Below are positions 42,775-50,795 of a stretch of DNA of 60,817 nucleotides, in pieces (the first letter of the stretch is position 1; every line of letters begins with the position of its first letter). This DNA is from Clostridiaceae bacterium (GTDB lineage: Bacteria > Bacillota > Clostridia > Oscillospirales > Butyricicoccaceae), in contig JAEDEU010000002.1 of NCBI GenBank assembly GCA_016293155.1, positions 1-60,817 on the forward strand. The letters run 5' to 3'. The translations under genes were made by a program, and so were the position numbers. The notes under the pieces were generated by a model. That model did not search any database and had not been told where the DNA came from. It worked only from the letters and a program-made list of their open reading frames with translations.

Positions 42775-43086
42775 GGTGTTTTCCTCCTTAACATGACTTA
42801 AGAAAATTTCTTATGTCCTTGCGTCGGAGAGGAACTGCCACTCTACCGTGCGTATCACTTTCGGGCATAACAAAAACCGGACAAACGCAACGTTTCCTTT
42901 TCCGGCTTTTTCATGCACAGCAGTGGTTCAGGATCGACTCGTGAGATGTGTCGTTTTCATGAACATGCCAGTGGTTAGCAGTTTTCTCAACCGCCCGATT
43001 GTCGGACATACTCCGCCGAAGTTACCTGCTTTTTTGCAGCAATCTCCGGTTTCATCGCTCACCCGTTTTTTCACGAGTGCCTCTAT
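42775..43086 (-). promoter_or_regulatory. S10 operon leader with attenuator
   Basis: About 305 nt from predicted start to the rpsJ ATG. Contains an intrinsic-terminator structure (42872-42905: CCGGA/TCCGG enclosing AAACG/CGTTT, then TTTTTG), a near-duplication in which AACCACTG and CATGAAAA recur 46-48 bp apart (42908-42976), a CCGA/TCGG hairpin, and an 11-bp AT-rich stem (42794-42816) just before the SD. No coding potential beyond tiny frames. Confidence 0.65.
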
Positions 43087-43115
43087 ATAATATCACAGTG
43101 ATATCCCTGTGTCAA
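43087..43115 (-). promoter_or_regulatory. Promoter of the S10-spc-alpha cluster
   Basis: TTGACA at 43110-43115, 17-nt spacer, TATTAT at 43087-43092: near-perfect sigma-A promoter. Confidence 0.9.
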
Positions 43116-43200
43116 CAAAATTATACACGAACTTCGGGTTTTTTTCGCGGCTCTTTTGTGTTTTTTGCCCATTCCGGTGTTTTGCGGAGGCAATGCGGCA

Positions 43201-43242
43201 AAAAATCGCCGTCCGCCGCACACAGCGTGCAGCCGGACGGCG
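43201..43242 (-). terminator. Terminator after the sigma/anti-sigma gene
   Basis: A 9-bp stem CGCCGTCCG/CGGACGGCG with an 18-nt internally structured loop, followed by ATTTTTTG on the minus strand. Confidence 0.88.
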
Positions 43243-43247
43243 TTCCG

Positions 43248-44483
43248 TCACCGAATCAGGATAATCAGCCCCTCGCGGGCATCCTTACTGATTGTAATGC
43301 GGGAGTCTGTGCTCGTAGATTCCTGATAGCCCGCCGCACGTGCGCGCTCATTCATCTTTTGCAGCAGCCCCATGTCAGCCTTCATGCTGTAATATTCCAC
43401 GCCGGCATCCTCATCGCGTGTCAGCAGCGCGCCCAGATCCTCCAGACCGATGGTCGGATCGGATTTCTCGCTGCCCGAAAGCACAATCGCAAAATTGTAG
43501 CTGTTCGCCGCAACCGCTGCCGGAATGCTGACCGACTTCGGCAGATCGCTCTGCACCTCGGTCTGTTCCTTATTCTGCGTACCGCTGCCGGCGACCGGAT
43601 AGCCGCCGCGCGTTCCGTTCAAAAAGACACCGCTGAACACGCCGCTGCACAGCAGCACGATAATCGCCGCGGATACTACGACCATAAAAACCGCAATCTG
43701 TAAATTGTTTCGACGTTTTTCCGCCAGCGGAAGATTTTCCATCTCGCGCTGGACGGCGGACCGCACCGAGGAAAGCAGCTCCGGCGGCGGCGCCTTTTCC
43801 AGCTTCGCCATCTGTCTGCCGACTGCGGTCAGCGCCTGCAAATAGGTCGCGCAGTGCGTGCAGCGCTCAATATGGTCGAGCAGCATACTTTTTTCGCGCT
43901 CCGAGATTGTGCCGTCCACATAGGCACTGCACAGCTCGTGCATCCGCTCGCAGGTTCCGCCGATGGTTCCGCTCTCGGACGGCATGTGCCGAATCAGCAG
44001 GTCACGCAGCTTGCGCCGCGCGCGCGACAGACGTGCCGCAGTCTCCCGCTCGTCAATGCCCAAAATCTGTCCGATCTGCTCCCGTCCCAGACCGCATACA
44101 TCGCTCAGAACCAGAATGACGCGGAGCTGAATCGGCAGCAGCAGGATCGACGACTGCGTTTCCTCCGCCAGATCCGCCTTTTGAATATCCTGAAGGGCGG
44201 AGCGCATCGCATGTCGGCGTCCTCTCCAGCCGCGGCTGCGGTCGCTGCAAATGGAAACCTCTGCACGATACAGCATAATGACCGGCTCAAAGCCGCCCTG
44301 TCTCAGCCCCTTGTCCCGGAACATCCGGACAAACGCCTCCTGCACCGCCTCGCCGGCCTCCGCACTTTTTCCCAGACAGAAATACGCGAACCGATACAGC
44401 TCCGATAGATTCTTTTCTGCCAGCTCAATGGTATCCTCCATCCGCTGCTGTGCATGGCTTGTCACATGAAGCCGACTGCGCAT
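43248..44483 (-). CDS. ECF-type sigma factor fused to a zinc anti-sigma domain and membrane anchor
   Basis: Single uninterrupted 411-aa frame. Residues about 20-85 resemble sigma region 2 (ELYRFAYFCLGKSAEAGEAV...FVRMFRDKG); 112-165 are sigma region 4 (LPIQLRVILVLSDVCGLGRE...SRARRKLRDLL). A ZAS-type zinc anti-sigma domain follows, with H204-x3-C208-x2-C211 plus Cys178/Cys185. One membrane helix spans 262-286, leaving an extracytoplasmic domain of about 125 aa. It thus combines promoter recognition, inhibition and sensing. SD GGGAGG precedes the ATG; it is 21 nt after dusB and cotranscribed. Regulon and signal are unknown. Confidence 0.85.
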   Translation of the reverse strand: MRSRLHVTSHAQQRMEDTIELAEKNLSELYRFAYFCLGKSAEAGEAVQEAFVRMFRDKGLRQGGFEPVIMLYRAEVSICSDRSRGWRGRRHAMRSALQDIQKADLAEETQSSILLLPIQLRVILVLSDVCGLGREQIGQILGIDERETAARLSRARRKLRDLLIRHMPSESGTIGGTCERMHELCSAYVDGTISEREKSMLLDHIERCTHCATYLQALTAVGRQMAKLEKAPPPELLSSVRSAVQREMENLPLAEKRRNNLQIAVFMVVVSAAIIVLLCSGVFSGVFLNGTRGGYPVAGSGTQNKEQTEVQSDLPKSVSIPAAVAANSYNFAIVLSGSEKSDPTIGLEDLGALLTRDEDAGVEYYSMKADMGLLQKMNERARAAGYQESTSTDSRITISKDAREGLIILIR

Positions 44484-44504
44484 AGACTCCCTCCCTTCCT
44501 TCCT

Positions 44505-45485
44505 TTAATCTCCTGCCTCCTGCAAAATCCGCCGGATAACCCTATCCAGATCCTGCATCGTCAGCAGGGATGCAATCTCATTTTTAATCCGCTTGACGCC
44601 GCGGACACCCTTCAAATACCACGCCAGATGCTTGCGTGCCTCCAGCATGGCAACATGCTCTCCCTTGTGCTCGCACGCCAGCTCGAACTGCCGTGCCGCC
44701 GTGCGCATTTTGCACTCCAGCGAGGGCATCGGCGGGCATTCTCTGCCCTCGTCCAGCGCCCGGCAACGCTCGAACAGCCACGGATTGCCCAGTGCACCCC
44801 GTCCGATCATCACGCCGTCCGCTCCGGTGTGCTCCAGAATCGCCATCGCATCCTGCTCGGTGAACACATCGCCGTTTGCAATGACCGGAATGGAAACGGC
44901 ACGCTTCACGGCGGCGATTGCGTCCCAGTCCGCCTTACCCGCATACATCTGCTCGCGGGTGCGTCCGTGAATCGTGACCGCCGCTGCGCCGCAGGACTCT
45001 GCCATGCGTGCAAAGTCCAAAAAATTCTCATTGTCGCCGTCCCAGCCCTTGCGGAACTTGACCGTGACCGGCACATCCACCGCCTCGACGACCGCGCGGA
45101 TGACTGCCTCGGCGGTTTCCGGCGTGCGCATCAGAGCGCTTCCATCGCCGCCGCGCACGATTTTGGGCGCGGGACAGCCCATATTGATATCTACAATTGC
45201 CGCGCCGGAAATCTCCTGCGCCTTGCGCGCGCCGTCCGCCATGCTCTCCGGATCACTTCCGAAAATCTGGATACAGCCCGGCACCTCATTCGGCGCGAGA
45301 GACAGCAGCGTTCGGGTTTTCTTGTCCTGAAAGAGCAGAGCCTTGGTCGAGATCATCTCACTGACCGTCAGCGCCGCACCGTGCTCCCTGCAAATCTGCC
45401 GGAACGCCCGATCGGTTACCCCCGCCATCGGTGCCATGATAAAACGACCGTCCAGCTGCACGGTTCCGATTGTAAGCTGCGCCAT
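44505..45485 (-). CDS. dusB: tRNA-dihydrouridine synthase
   Basis: 326-aa FMN enzyme reducing uridine to dihydrouridine in tRNA D-loops. MAPMAGVTDRAFRQICREHG, catalytic Cys in DINMGCPAPKIVRGGDGSAL, and VTIHGRTREQMYAGKADWDA with GDVFTEQDA for FMN. Length fits DusB. Own promoter; the sigma/anti-sigma gene is downstream in the same transcript. Confidence 0.96.
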   Translation of the reverse strand: MAQLTIGTVQLDGRFIMAPMAGVTDRAFRQICREHGAALTVSEMISTKALLFQDKKTRTLLSLAPNEVPGCIQIFGSDPESMADGARKAQEISGAAIVDINMGCPAPKIVRGGDGSALMRTPETAEAVIRAVVEAVDVPVTVKFRKGWDGDNENFLDFARMAESCGAAAVTIHGRTREQMYAGKADWDAIAAVKRAVSIPVIANGDVFTEQDAMAILEHTGADGVMIGRGALGNPWLFERCRALDEGRECPPMPSLECKMRTAARQFELACEHKGEHVAMLEARKHLAWYLKGVRGVKRIKNEIASLLTMQDLDRVIRRILQEAGD

Positions 45486-45526
45486 AGTTCCACTCCATCT
45501 GCAAAATAATTCGTAATACGCTGTTA

Positions 45527-45555
45527 ATTATAGCAGATTCGCGCACTTTTTTCAA
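45527..45555 (-). promoter_or_regulatory. Promoter of dusB and the sigma/anti-sigma gene
   Basis: TTGAAA at 45550-45555, 17-nt spacer, TATAAT at 45527-45532, about 40 nt before the dusB ATG. Confidence 0.82.
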
Positions 45556-45581
45556 CTTACGATTTGATTACAAGTTTTTCG

Positions 45582-46094
45582 TCAGCCCCAGATGCCGATT
45601 CCGACCAGATATCCGACCGCAATAAACACGACATTCCAGCACGCCATACCGCCGGCGCTCATGGTCAGAAACCGCGAAACCGGTACGCGGTATGCTCCCG
45701 CAGGAATGGCAATCAGCGTGCGCAGTACCGGAATCAGGCGTGCAATGAACAAAGAATGTGCCTTTTTGCGAAAAATCAGCTCGCGGCATCGGTCATTCAG
45801 TTTGCGCGCCTTTTCGCTTTTGCGCTCCATCCAGTGAATGATCGGCTCCCCGACGGCATAGCTGACACCGTACAGCACCGTGCTGCCGAGCAGACCGCCC
45901 GCGGTCGCTGCGGCAATCGCCAGCCAGATCGGAATTTCTCCGCCTGCCGCCAGCGCACCCGCAGTCGGCAGAATAATGCCCGCCGGAAATCCGGGGCAGT
46001 TCAGCCCCTCCAAAAACATCACGACCACAATGGTCATCACGCCGTACCGCGCAAACAGTTCCAAAAGTGCAGCCTGATCCAGCATATCAGTCAC
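45582..46094 (-). CDS. DedA family membrane protein
   Basis: 170-aa protein with the DedA/VTT domain (SNARE-associated type). EGLNCPGFPAGIILPTAG near the N-terminus and FIARLIPVLRTLIAIPAGAY, the family's re-entrant signature, are clear, with about four membrane segments. Some DedA proteins flip undecaprenyl phosphate or phospholipids. Overlaps the upstream small membrane-protein gene by 8 nt, so they form a transcript. Confidence 0.88.
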   Translation of the reverse strand: MTDMLDQAALLELFARYGVMTIVVVMFLEGLNCPGFPAGIILPTAGALAAGGEIPIWLAIAAATAGGLLGSTVLYGVSYAVGEPIIHWMERKSEKARKLNDRCRELIFRKKAHSLFIARLIPVLRTLIAIPAGAYRVPVSRFLTMSAGGMACWNVVFIAVGYLVGIGIWG

Positions 46095-46422
46095 ACTCCC
46101 CGCTGCCCGCCGTGCCGTTCCAGTCCGCCGATCCGTTCTGCTCCGCCGGAGTCATGTCGCTCCAGTCTGCCGCCTCACTGCGCACGGTTCCGGCCTGCGC
46201 GTCCGCCGTGCCGTTCCACGCCGCCCGCGCCTCGGCATCATCTCCCACCGGCTGTTCCTCGGCAAAGATCTCCGAAAACATGGACGGCTTATCCTCGTTC
46301 GGCTTCACCTTGATGCGGTTTCCGATCTGAATCCCGCCGCAGATCACCAGAAAAAACAGGGCAAAAAAAATCAGGATGGGCACGATCTCCGCCTGAAAAA
46401 ACGATACCTGAAGAACTCTCAT
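46087..46422 (-). CDS. Small single-pass membrane protein, unknown
   Basis: 111 aa. Residues about 13-33 (IVPILIFFALFFLVICGGIQIG) form one membrane helix; the rest is an acidic, Ala/Gly-rich cytoplasmic or extracellular tail with repeated WNGTA-like words (AAWNGTADA, ADWNGTAGS), suggesting low complexity. I do not recognise a family. GGAG lies 10 nt before the ATG, and the gene overlaps the DedA gene by 8 nt. Confidence 0.6.
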   Translation of the reverse strand: MRVLQVSFFQAEIVPILIFFALFFLVICGGIQIGNRIKVKPNEDKPSMFSEIFAEEQPVGDDAEARAAWNGTADAQAGTVRSEAADWSDMTPAEQNGSADWNGTAGSGECD

Positions 46423-46500
46423 GACCGATCACACTCCGACGCTTTGTTGTGCTCATCATAACCGTTTTTCTCTTTCGCTTCAACCATGTCCCGCGAAGAT

Positions 46501-46761
46501 TCAACAAAAATTTACAACAAGCAGGGCCAGCGTCCACAGAACGGATGCCACTCCGCCGCCGCACAGCCCTGCCAGCATCAGCTTTTTCTGCGGAATGCGG
46601 CGCACCTGTTCCTCCGAACACGCCTGCGCCGCCTCACACGCCTCCCGCAGGATATCGCACCCGTCCGCGCCACCGTCCCGTACCACAAAAATTGCCTGCT
46701 CAAAGCAGTCGCTTTCCGTGCCGCGCACCAGTACCACCCTGCGGGAAATCCCTTTTACCAT
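46501..46761 (-). CDS. Small membrane protein between spoIIE and dedA, unknown
   Basis: 86 aa. N-terminal globular part (MVKGISRRVVLVRGTESDCF, EQAIFVVRDGG) and a C-terminal membrane helix (LMLAGLCGGGVASVLWTLAL). Similar small proteins seem to occur in other Clostridia, to my recollection without known role. SD GGAGGG is 7 nt from the ATG. It lies 62 nt after spoIIE and could be cotranscribed, hinting at a role in sporulation. Confidence 0.6.
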   Translation of the reverse strand: MVKGISRRVVLVRGTESDCFEQAIFVVRDGGADGCDILREACEAAQACSEEQVRRIPQKKLMLAGLCGGGVASVLWTLALLVVNFC

Positions 46762-46823
46762 AATCAGTCCCTCCGTTGTATCAAGTTGACTTTTATGGTG
46801 TATTTTTCCCTCCGCAGCTGATA

Positions 46824-49124
46824 TTATTCCTCTTTTGCCGAAATTTCGATCACAATCGCACTGAGATCGTCCGCCGCGCCGCGCGCAGATGCCTCGACAA
46901 TCAGCCGTGCCGCAAGCTCCCTCGGCTGAAGCCGCTCCCCGCGGATGATCGTCGTCTCCAGCCAGTCATCCGGCTTGACGCTCTCCACGCCGTCCGAGAT
47001 CATCACGACTGCATCGCCGTCCGCAACGCGGAAGCGCACAAAATCCATCTCGCCCGACTCCTCCAGACCGGCCGGCAGCGTGGAGGACACCAGACGGCGC
47101 ACATGCAGCTTACCCGCGCTGTCCGGCGTGCGCACAAAGCCGGATGCCGCGCCGCACTTGACCGAGCACGCCTCACCGGTGAACAGATCCACCGTCAGGA
47201 TATCCAGCGTGACAAAGCTGTCTCCGTGCGCACGGATTTTGAGCGCCGGTCCGATGGTTTTTGCCACATCATCCGCCGCGATGCCCGCACGCAGGAATTT
47301 TTCTGCCATGCGCACCGCGCGCTGAGATTCCGCCGCCGCCGCGCGTCCGCTGCCCATGCCGTCCGAGATCACCGCACACAGCCGTCCCTCGTCCGTGATA
47401 AACCACAGCGTGCTGTCTCCGGACTGCTCCGCGCCGCGCGCGGTTCCGGTGCCGACGCCGACCTGCGCACGCAGCGGCTCGGACTGACGCATCCGCAAAA
47501 AGGTGTGTCCCCCGTCATGCTGCACCTCCGGCGCCTCCATTTTTACGCCCAGCGCCGCATTCAGTCCGTACAAAAACGCCTCCTTGTTCTTCACAATTCG
47601 GCTGACCGCCTCCCCTGCCAGCTCCAGATGCAGCCGTCCGCAGCGGTCCTCCCATGCCGACGCCGAGCTGACGCGCCCAAACGCCTCCGCATAGGTGCGC
47701 AGCTGCTTTTCCCGCTCCGGCTGGGCAATCGGTCCCGCCCCCATAAAGCCGCTCACCTGCCGCAGAATGCTGGTGATGCCGGCATACTGCTGCGCCAGCA
47801 GCTTACGGCTGAAATCCAGCTTCTTTTTATAGTGCCTGCGCTGGGTCAGCGCCCCCATACTCTCGTTGACCGCAACGATGAACTCGGAAAACCGCAGGCA
47901 CTGCGTCGCAAAATTCCCCGGAAAGTCCGACGACACCACTCGTCCGACCCGCAGCAGCGGACCGGAAATCGTATCCAGCGCGTGCAGCGTTGCCAGCCGG
48001 TCGCGCTCCCAGCACGCCTCTCTCCCCGCGCACTTGCGGCACACGCGGTCCGCCGCACGGTCGAATACCGCCCCGATATCGCTGTCCTCCTTGCTGCCGT
48101 CCTCGCCGCAGACCAGAGAGGTATGCATCTCCCAAAACGCCTCCGACGCATGTTTGGCATAGCCCTGCGCCGTTTCGCGCACCTGTTCGGTATAGTCCGT
48201 GGGCACCGGCTCGTTCAGAATCAATCTGGTTTTAATCCGCCTCCAGCACTGATCCGGCACGAGCGCGAACAGCACCGAGGCAATAAAGCACTCATACAGC
48301 CCCGGCAGGTAATTCAGCGTCCCGATGCCGAGCAGCGAGGCGGTCGCATTGGCAAGCGTATACACGCACGCAAACACCACGCGGCCGGAATGGTTGAAAA
48401 ATCCGCTGACCAGCGCCGCAAACGCATAGACACCGGAAAAGTATACGCTGCCGCTCGCGGAGTCCATCAGCAGCCCGATCATTGCACCCTGCGCCGAGCC
48501 CGCCGCAAAGCCCCCGGCATAGCTCACCGCCATCACGGCGATCAGCGCACATACGCGCGCGGGCACGATCATCTCCGCAACCGTAATCGGATACAGCGTC
48601 AGCAGCACGCCAGAAAGCAGCAGCAGAAAGCCTGCCGGTCTGGCATACGGCAGCTCCGGCTGGTCGTCGATGACGAAGGAATAAAAGTATGCACTGCCGA
48701 AGGTAATCGCCGCCTCGCACAGCATGAGCACGACGGCGGATGTCTCATAGCCGCTGCGCAGCTGGAACAGCGCCGCCGAAATCAGCTGTGCACCTGCCGC
48801 CCAGAGCGGCAGAAACCATCGTTTTTCCACCTGACGCGTTCCGGAAAACAAATGCGCCGCGACCAGCAGAATAAATGTGGCCGCGGAATACTGTACGCTG
48901 TCCATCCCCCGATGCGCCAGAAAATATCCCAAAAAAGCCCCCGCCGCCGCGGGAATTCCGCTCCCGTTCCGGCAGCACGCCGCCGCAAATGCCACTCCGA
49001 ACGGGGTATATGTACCAAAAATCCTTGCACCCGACAGAACACATGCGCCGCCGAAGACCGCGAGCGTTCTGCCCAGCGCCCTCAGCCGCATACTGCGGGT
49101 CTTTGTTTTTCGCTTGTCCAGCAT
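46824..49124 (-). CDS. spoIIE: Stage II sporulation protein E, membrane phosphatase
   Basis: 766-aa PP2C-type serine phosphatase that dephosphorylates SpoIIAA to release sigma-F in the forespore and takes part in polar septation. About ten hydrophobic segments lie in residues 20-310; a regulatory linker with a Cys cluster (VCRKCAGREACW) follows; the PP2C domain occupies roughly 550-766 with the metal motif SDGMGSGRAAAAES near 585 and MISDGVES further on. Its presence implies endospore formation. AGGAGG precedes the ATG; the upstream promoter is of the Spo0A-dependent type. Confidence 0.96.
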   Translation of the reverse strand: MLDKRKTKTRSMRLRALGRTLAVFGGACVLSGARIFGTYTPFGVAFAAACCRNGSGIPAAAGAFLGYFLAHRGMDSVQYSAATFILLVAAHLFSGTRQVEKRWFLPLWAAGAQLISAALFQLRSGYETSAVVLMLCEAAITFGSAYFYSFVIDDQPELPYARPAGFLLLLSGVLLTLYPITVAEMIVPARVCALIAVMAVSYAGGFAAGSAQGAMIGLLMDSASGSVYFSGVYAFAALVSGFFNHSGRVVFACVYTLANATASLLGIGTLNYLPGLYECFIASVLFALVPDQCWRRIKTRLILNEPVPTDYTEQVRETAQGYAKHASEAFWEMHTSLVCGEDGSKEDSDIGAVFDRAADRVCRKCAGREACWERDRLATLHALDTISGPLLRVGRVVSSDFPGNFATQCLRFSEFIVAVNESMGALTQRRHYKKKLDFSRKLLAQQYAGITSILRQVSGFMGAGPIAQPEREKQLRTYAEAFGRVSSASAWEDRCGRLHLELAGEAVSRIVKNKEAFLYGLNAALGVKMEAPEVQHDGGHTFLRMRQSEPLRAQVGVGTGTARGAEQSGDSTLWFITDEGRLCAVISDGMGSGRAAAAESQRAVRMAEKFLRAGIAADDVAKTIGPALKIRAHGDSFVTLDILTVDLFTGEACSVKCGAASGFVRTPDSAGKLHVRRLVSSTLPAGLEESGEMDFVRFRVADGDAVVMISDGVESVKPDDWLETTIIRGERLQPRELAARLIVEASARGAADDLSAIVIEISAKEE

Positions 49125-49152
49125 GTTCTGCGCCTCCTGTCTTTGTAATGCT

Positions 49153-49186
49153 ATTATAAGACGGAGGGGCAGCTCCTTTTTGTCGA
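49153..49186 (-). promoter_or_regulatory. spoIIE promoter with a 0A-box-like element
   Basis: TCGACA at 49181-49186, 22-nt spacer, TATAAT at 49153-49158. The -35 is overlapped on the other strand by TGTCGAT, 6 of 7 matching the Spo0A box TGTCGAA. An over-long spacer with a 0A box at -35 is the known design of the Bacillus spoIIG and spoIIE promoters. Confidence 0.7.
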
Positions 49187-49246
49187 TTCGTGCACCGCCT
49201 GACGCTTTTTTTATCAGTTCTTGGAATCTGACGAAAACAAAAGAAA

Positions 49247-49276
49247 AAAGCGTACCGGCAAAAACCGATACGCTTT
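49247..49276 (-). terminator. Terminator of the tRNA operon
   Basis: A 12-bp stem AAAGCGTATCGG/CCGGTACGCTTT with a TG pair, loop TTTTTG, ending in TTTTTTC on the minus strand. Starts 2 nt after tRNA-Val. Confidence 0.9.
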
Positions 49277-49277
49277 G

Positions 49278-49353
49278 TGGTGGAAGTTACAGGGCTCGAA
49301 CCTGTGACCCTCTGCTTGTAAGGCAGATGCTCTCCCAGCTGAGCTAAACTTCC
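49278..49353 (-). tRNA. tRNA-Val (anticodon TAC)
   Basis: 76 nt including encoded CCA. Acceptor GGAAGTT/AACTTCC, anticodon stem TCTGC/GCAGA with loop CTTACAA, T-arm with GGTTCGAGCC. Reads GTA and other GTN codons. Confidence 0.97.
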
Positions 49354-49356
49354 GTC

Positions 49357-49431
49357 TGGTGACCCGTACGAGACTCGAACTCGTGTTACCGCCGTGAAAG
49401 GGCGGTGTCTTAACCACTTGACCAACGGGCC
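49357..49431 (-). tRNA. tRNA-Glu (anticodon TTC)
   Basis: 75 nt with encoded CCA. Acceptor GGCCCGT/ACGGGTC (one GU), anticodon stem CCGCC/GGCGG with loop CTTTCAC, T-arm AGTTCGAGTCT. Three nucleotides separate it from tRNA-Val. Confidence 0.97.
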
Positions 49432-49443
49432 AGATGGTAGAGA

Positions 49444-49520
49444 TGGTAGCGGTAGTGGGACTCGAACCTACGACCTTTCGGGTATGAACCGAACGCTCTA
49501 GCCAACTAAGCTATACCGCC
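49444..49520 (-). tRNA. tRNA-Met, elongator (anticodon CAT)
   Basis: 77 nt with encoded CCA. Acceptor GGCGGTA/TACCGCT (terminal GU), anticodon stem TTCGG/CCGAA with loop TTCATAC, T-arm GGTTCGAGTCC. Resembles elongator tRNA-Met; the three GC pairs of initiator tRNA before the anticodon loop are absent. Identity with tRNA-Ile(CAT) is less likely. Confidence 0.93.
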
Positions 49521-49573
49521 ATATCCTATCTCGTGGTGTCTCTCAGTCGGTGTCTTTCCAACTGACGAATGCT

Positions 49574-49602
49574 ATTATATCTCACGAATGCCCCAATGTC
49601 AA
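49574..49602 (-). promoter_or_regulatory. Promoter of the tRNA operon
   Basis: TTGACA at 49597-49602, 17-nt spacer, TATAAT at 49574-49579: an exact consensus sigma-A promoter, as expected for stable RNA. Confidence 0.95.
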
Positions 49603-49708
49603 CACTTTTTCGCAAAAATTTTCTGTTTTTTTCAAGAACCTGATTTTTGTCTCTAAAACCGGTGTTTTTCCGCATTGATCCGTGTATTTCAAGGCTTGAA
49701 AATATCGA

Positions 49709-49736
49709 AGACGGCAGAGTTTTTTCTCTGCCGCCC
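49709..49736 (-). terminator. Hairpin after prmA
   Basis: A 10-bp stem GGCGGCAGAG/CTCTGCCGTC with a 6-nt A loop on the minus strand; only TTCGATATTTT follows, so termination efficiency is uncertain. Confidence 0.6.
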
Positions 49737-49763
49737 TGATTTCCGTAAATTATTTTATAAAAA

Positions 49764-50729
49764 TTACAGCTTCTTTTTCAGCGTGATGGCAACCCAGTCG
49801 CTGGACATCGCGTCATGAATGACCTCGAAGCCTGCGCCGATCAGCGACTCGCGCACCTCGTCCGCGCGCGGGCCGATGATGCCGGAGACGATCAGCACGC
49901 CGTCGTCCTTCAGCTTTTCATAAAACATCTCCTGCATCGCCATGATGACGTCCGCAACGATGTTCGCCGCGATGATATCATAGCCGCCGCCGAGCTGCTC
50001 CGCGAGCTGCTGATCGCGGCAGGCGTCGCCCAGATAGGCATTGAGCGCAAAGCCGTTTTTCTCCGCATTTTCCTTCGCAGTCTTGACCGCAATCGGGTCG
50101 ATATCCGCTGCGGTGATATCCTCAGCGCCCAGCAGCTTTGCCGCGATGGACAGAATGCCGCTGCCGCAGCCCATGTCCAGCAGCTTCATGCCCGGCTTGA
50201 CATACTTTTCCAGCTCGCACAGCACCAGCTGGGTGGTGTGATGTGCGCCCGTGCCGAAGCTCGCCGCCGGATCAATCTCCAAAATGATGCGGTCGGTATC
50301 CCCGTCGTAAGTCTCCCACGACGGCTTGATGACAAAGCGCTCACCGACCTCGAACGGCTTAAAATACTGCTTCCAGTTGTTCTCCCAATCCTCCTGCTTG
50401 AGCGAGGTGAAGCTGGTCTCACAGCGTCCGAATTCGCCCTTTTCGTCGCGGGCACGGATGTCGCGCAGTCCCGCCTGCACCTGCGCCAGCAGCTCCGCGC
50501 CGTGCAGGTCGGAGGTCACGTAAATCTTCACATTGGTCTCCGTGTTCTTCTTCTCTTTCGCAAGATCCTCGTCCACGTAGTCCCAATAGAGCTCGGTGCC
50601 CTCCAGAAATTCCTCAAAATCCTGCGCATCCTCAATGACAAAGCCGCGGATGCCCAGATCCATCAGCATACCGGTCACAACGTCGATGCCCGGCGTGGTG
50701 GTCCAGATGGTTACTTCAGTCCATTCCAC
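49764..50729 (-). CDS. prmA: Ribosomal protein L11 methyltransferase
   Basis: 321-aa AdoMet methyltransferase that trimethylates L11. N-terminal L11-recognition domain, then the Rossmann fold with LLDMGCGSGILSIAAKLLGA (motif I), AADIDPIAVKTAKENAEKNG and DIIAANIVADVI. Preceded by GAGGAA before the ATG and downstream of the unknown gene's terminator. Confidence 0.95.
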   Translation of the reverse strand: MEWTEVTIWTTTPGIDVVTGMLMDLGIRGFVIEDAQDFEEFLEGTELYWDYVDEDLAKEKKNTETNVKIYVTSDLHGAELLAQVQAGLRDIRARDEKGEFGRCETSFTSLKQEDWENNWKQYFKPFEVGERFVIKPSWETYDGDTDRIILEIDPAASFGTGAHHTTQLVLCELEKYVKPGMKLLDMGCGSGILSIAAKLLGAEDITAADIDPIAVKTAKENAEKNGFALNAYLGDACRDQQLAEQLGGGYDIIAANIVADVIMAMQEMFYEKLKDDGVLIVSGIIGPRADEVRESLIGAGFEVIHDAMSSDWVAITLKKKL

Positions 50730-50750
50730 AATGCATTCCTCCTGTTTTTG

Positions 50751-50781
50751 AAAAAGTGCGGACAGCGATCCGCCGTCCGCA
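50751..50781 (-). terminator. Terminator between the unknown acidic gene and prmA
   Basis: A 7-bp stem TGCGGAC/GTCCGCA with an 11-nt loop, then CTTTTTC on the minus strand. Confidence 0.8.
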
Positions 50782-50795
50782 CCAGATAATTGAAA

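Noticed and set aside
46776..49148. 790-codon open frame antisense to spoIIE
   Set aside because: Arg/His-rich shadow with no family motif; spoIIE on the other strand is unmistakable.
49444..49520. tRNA-Ile2 (CAT anticodon modified to lysidine)
   Set aside because: The body resembles elongator tRNA-Met of Firmicutes more than tRNA-Ile2, although anticodon alone cannot decide.
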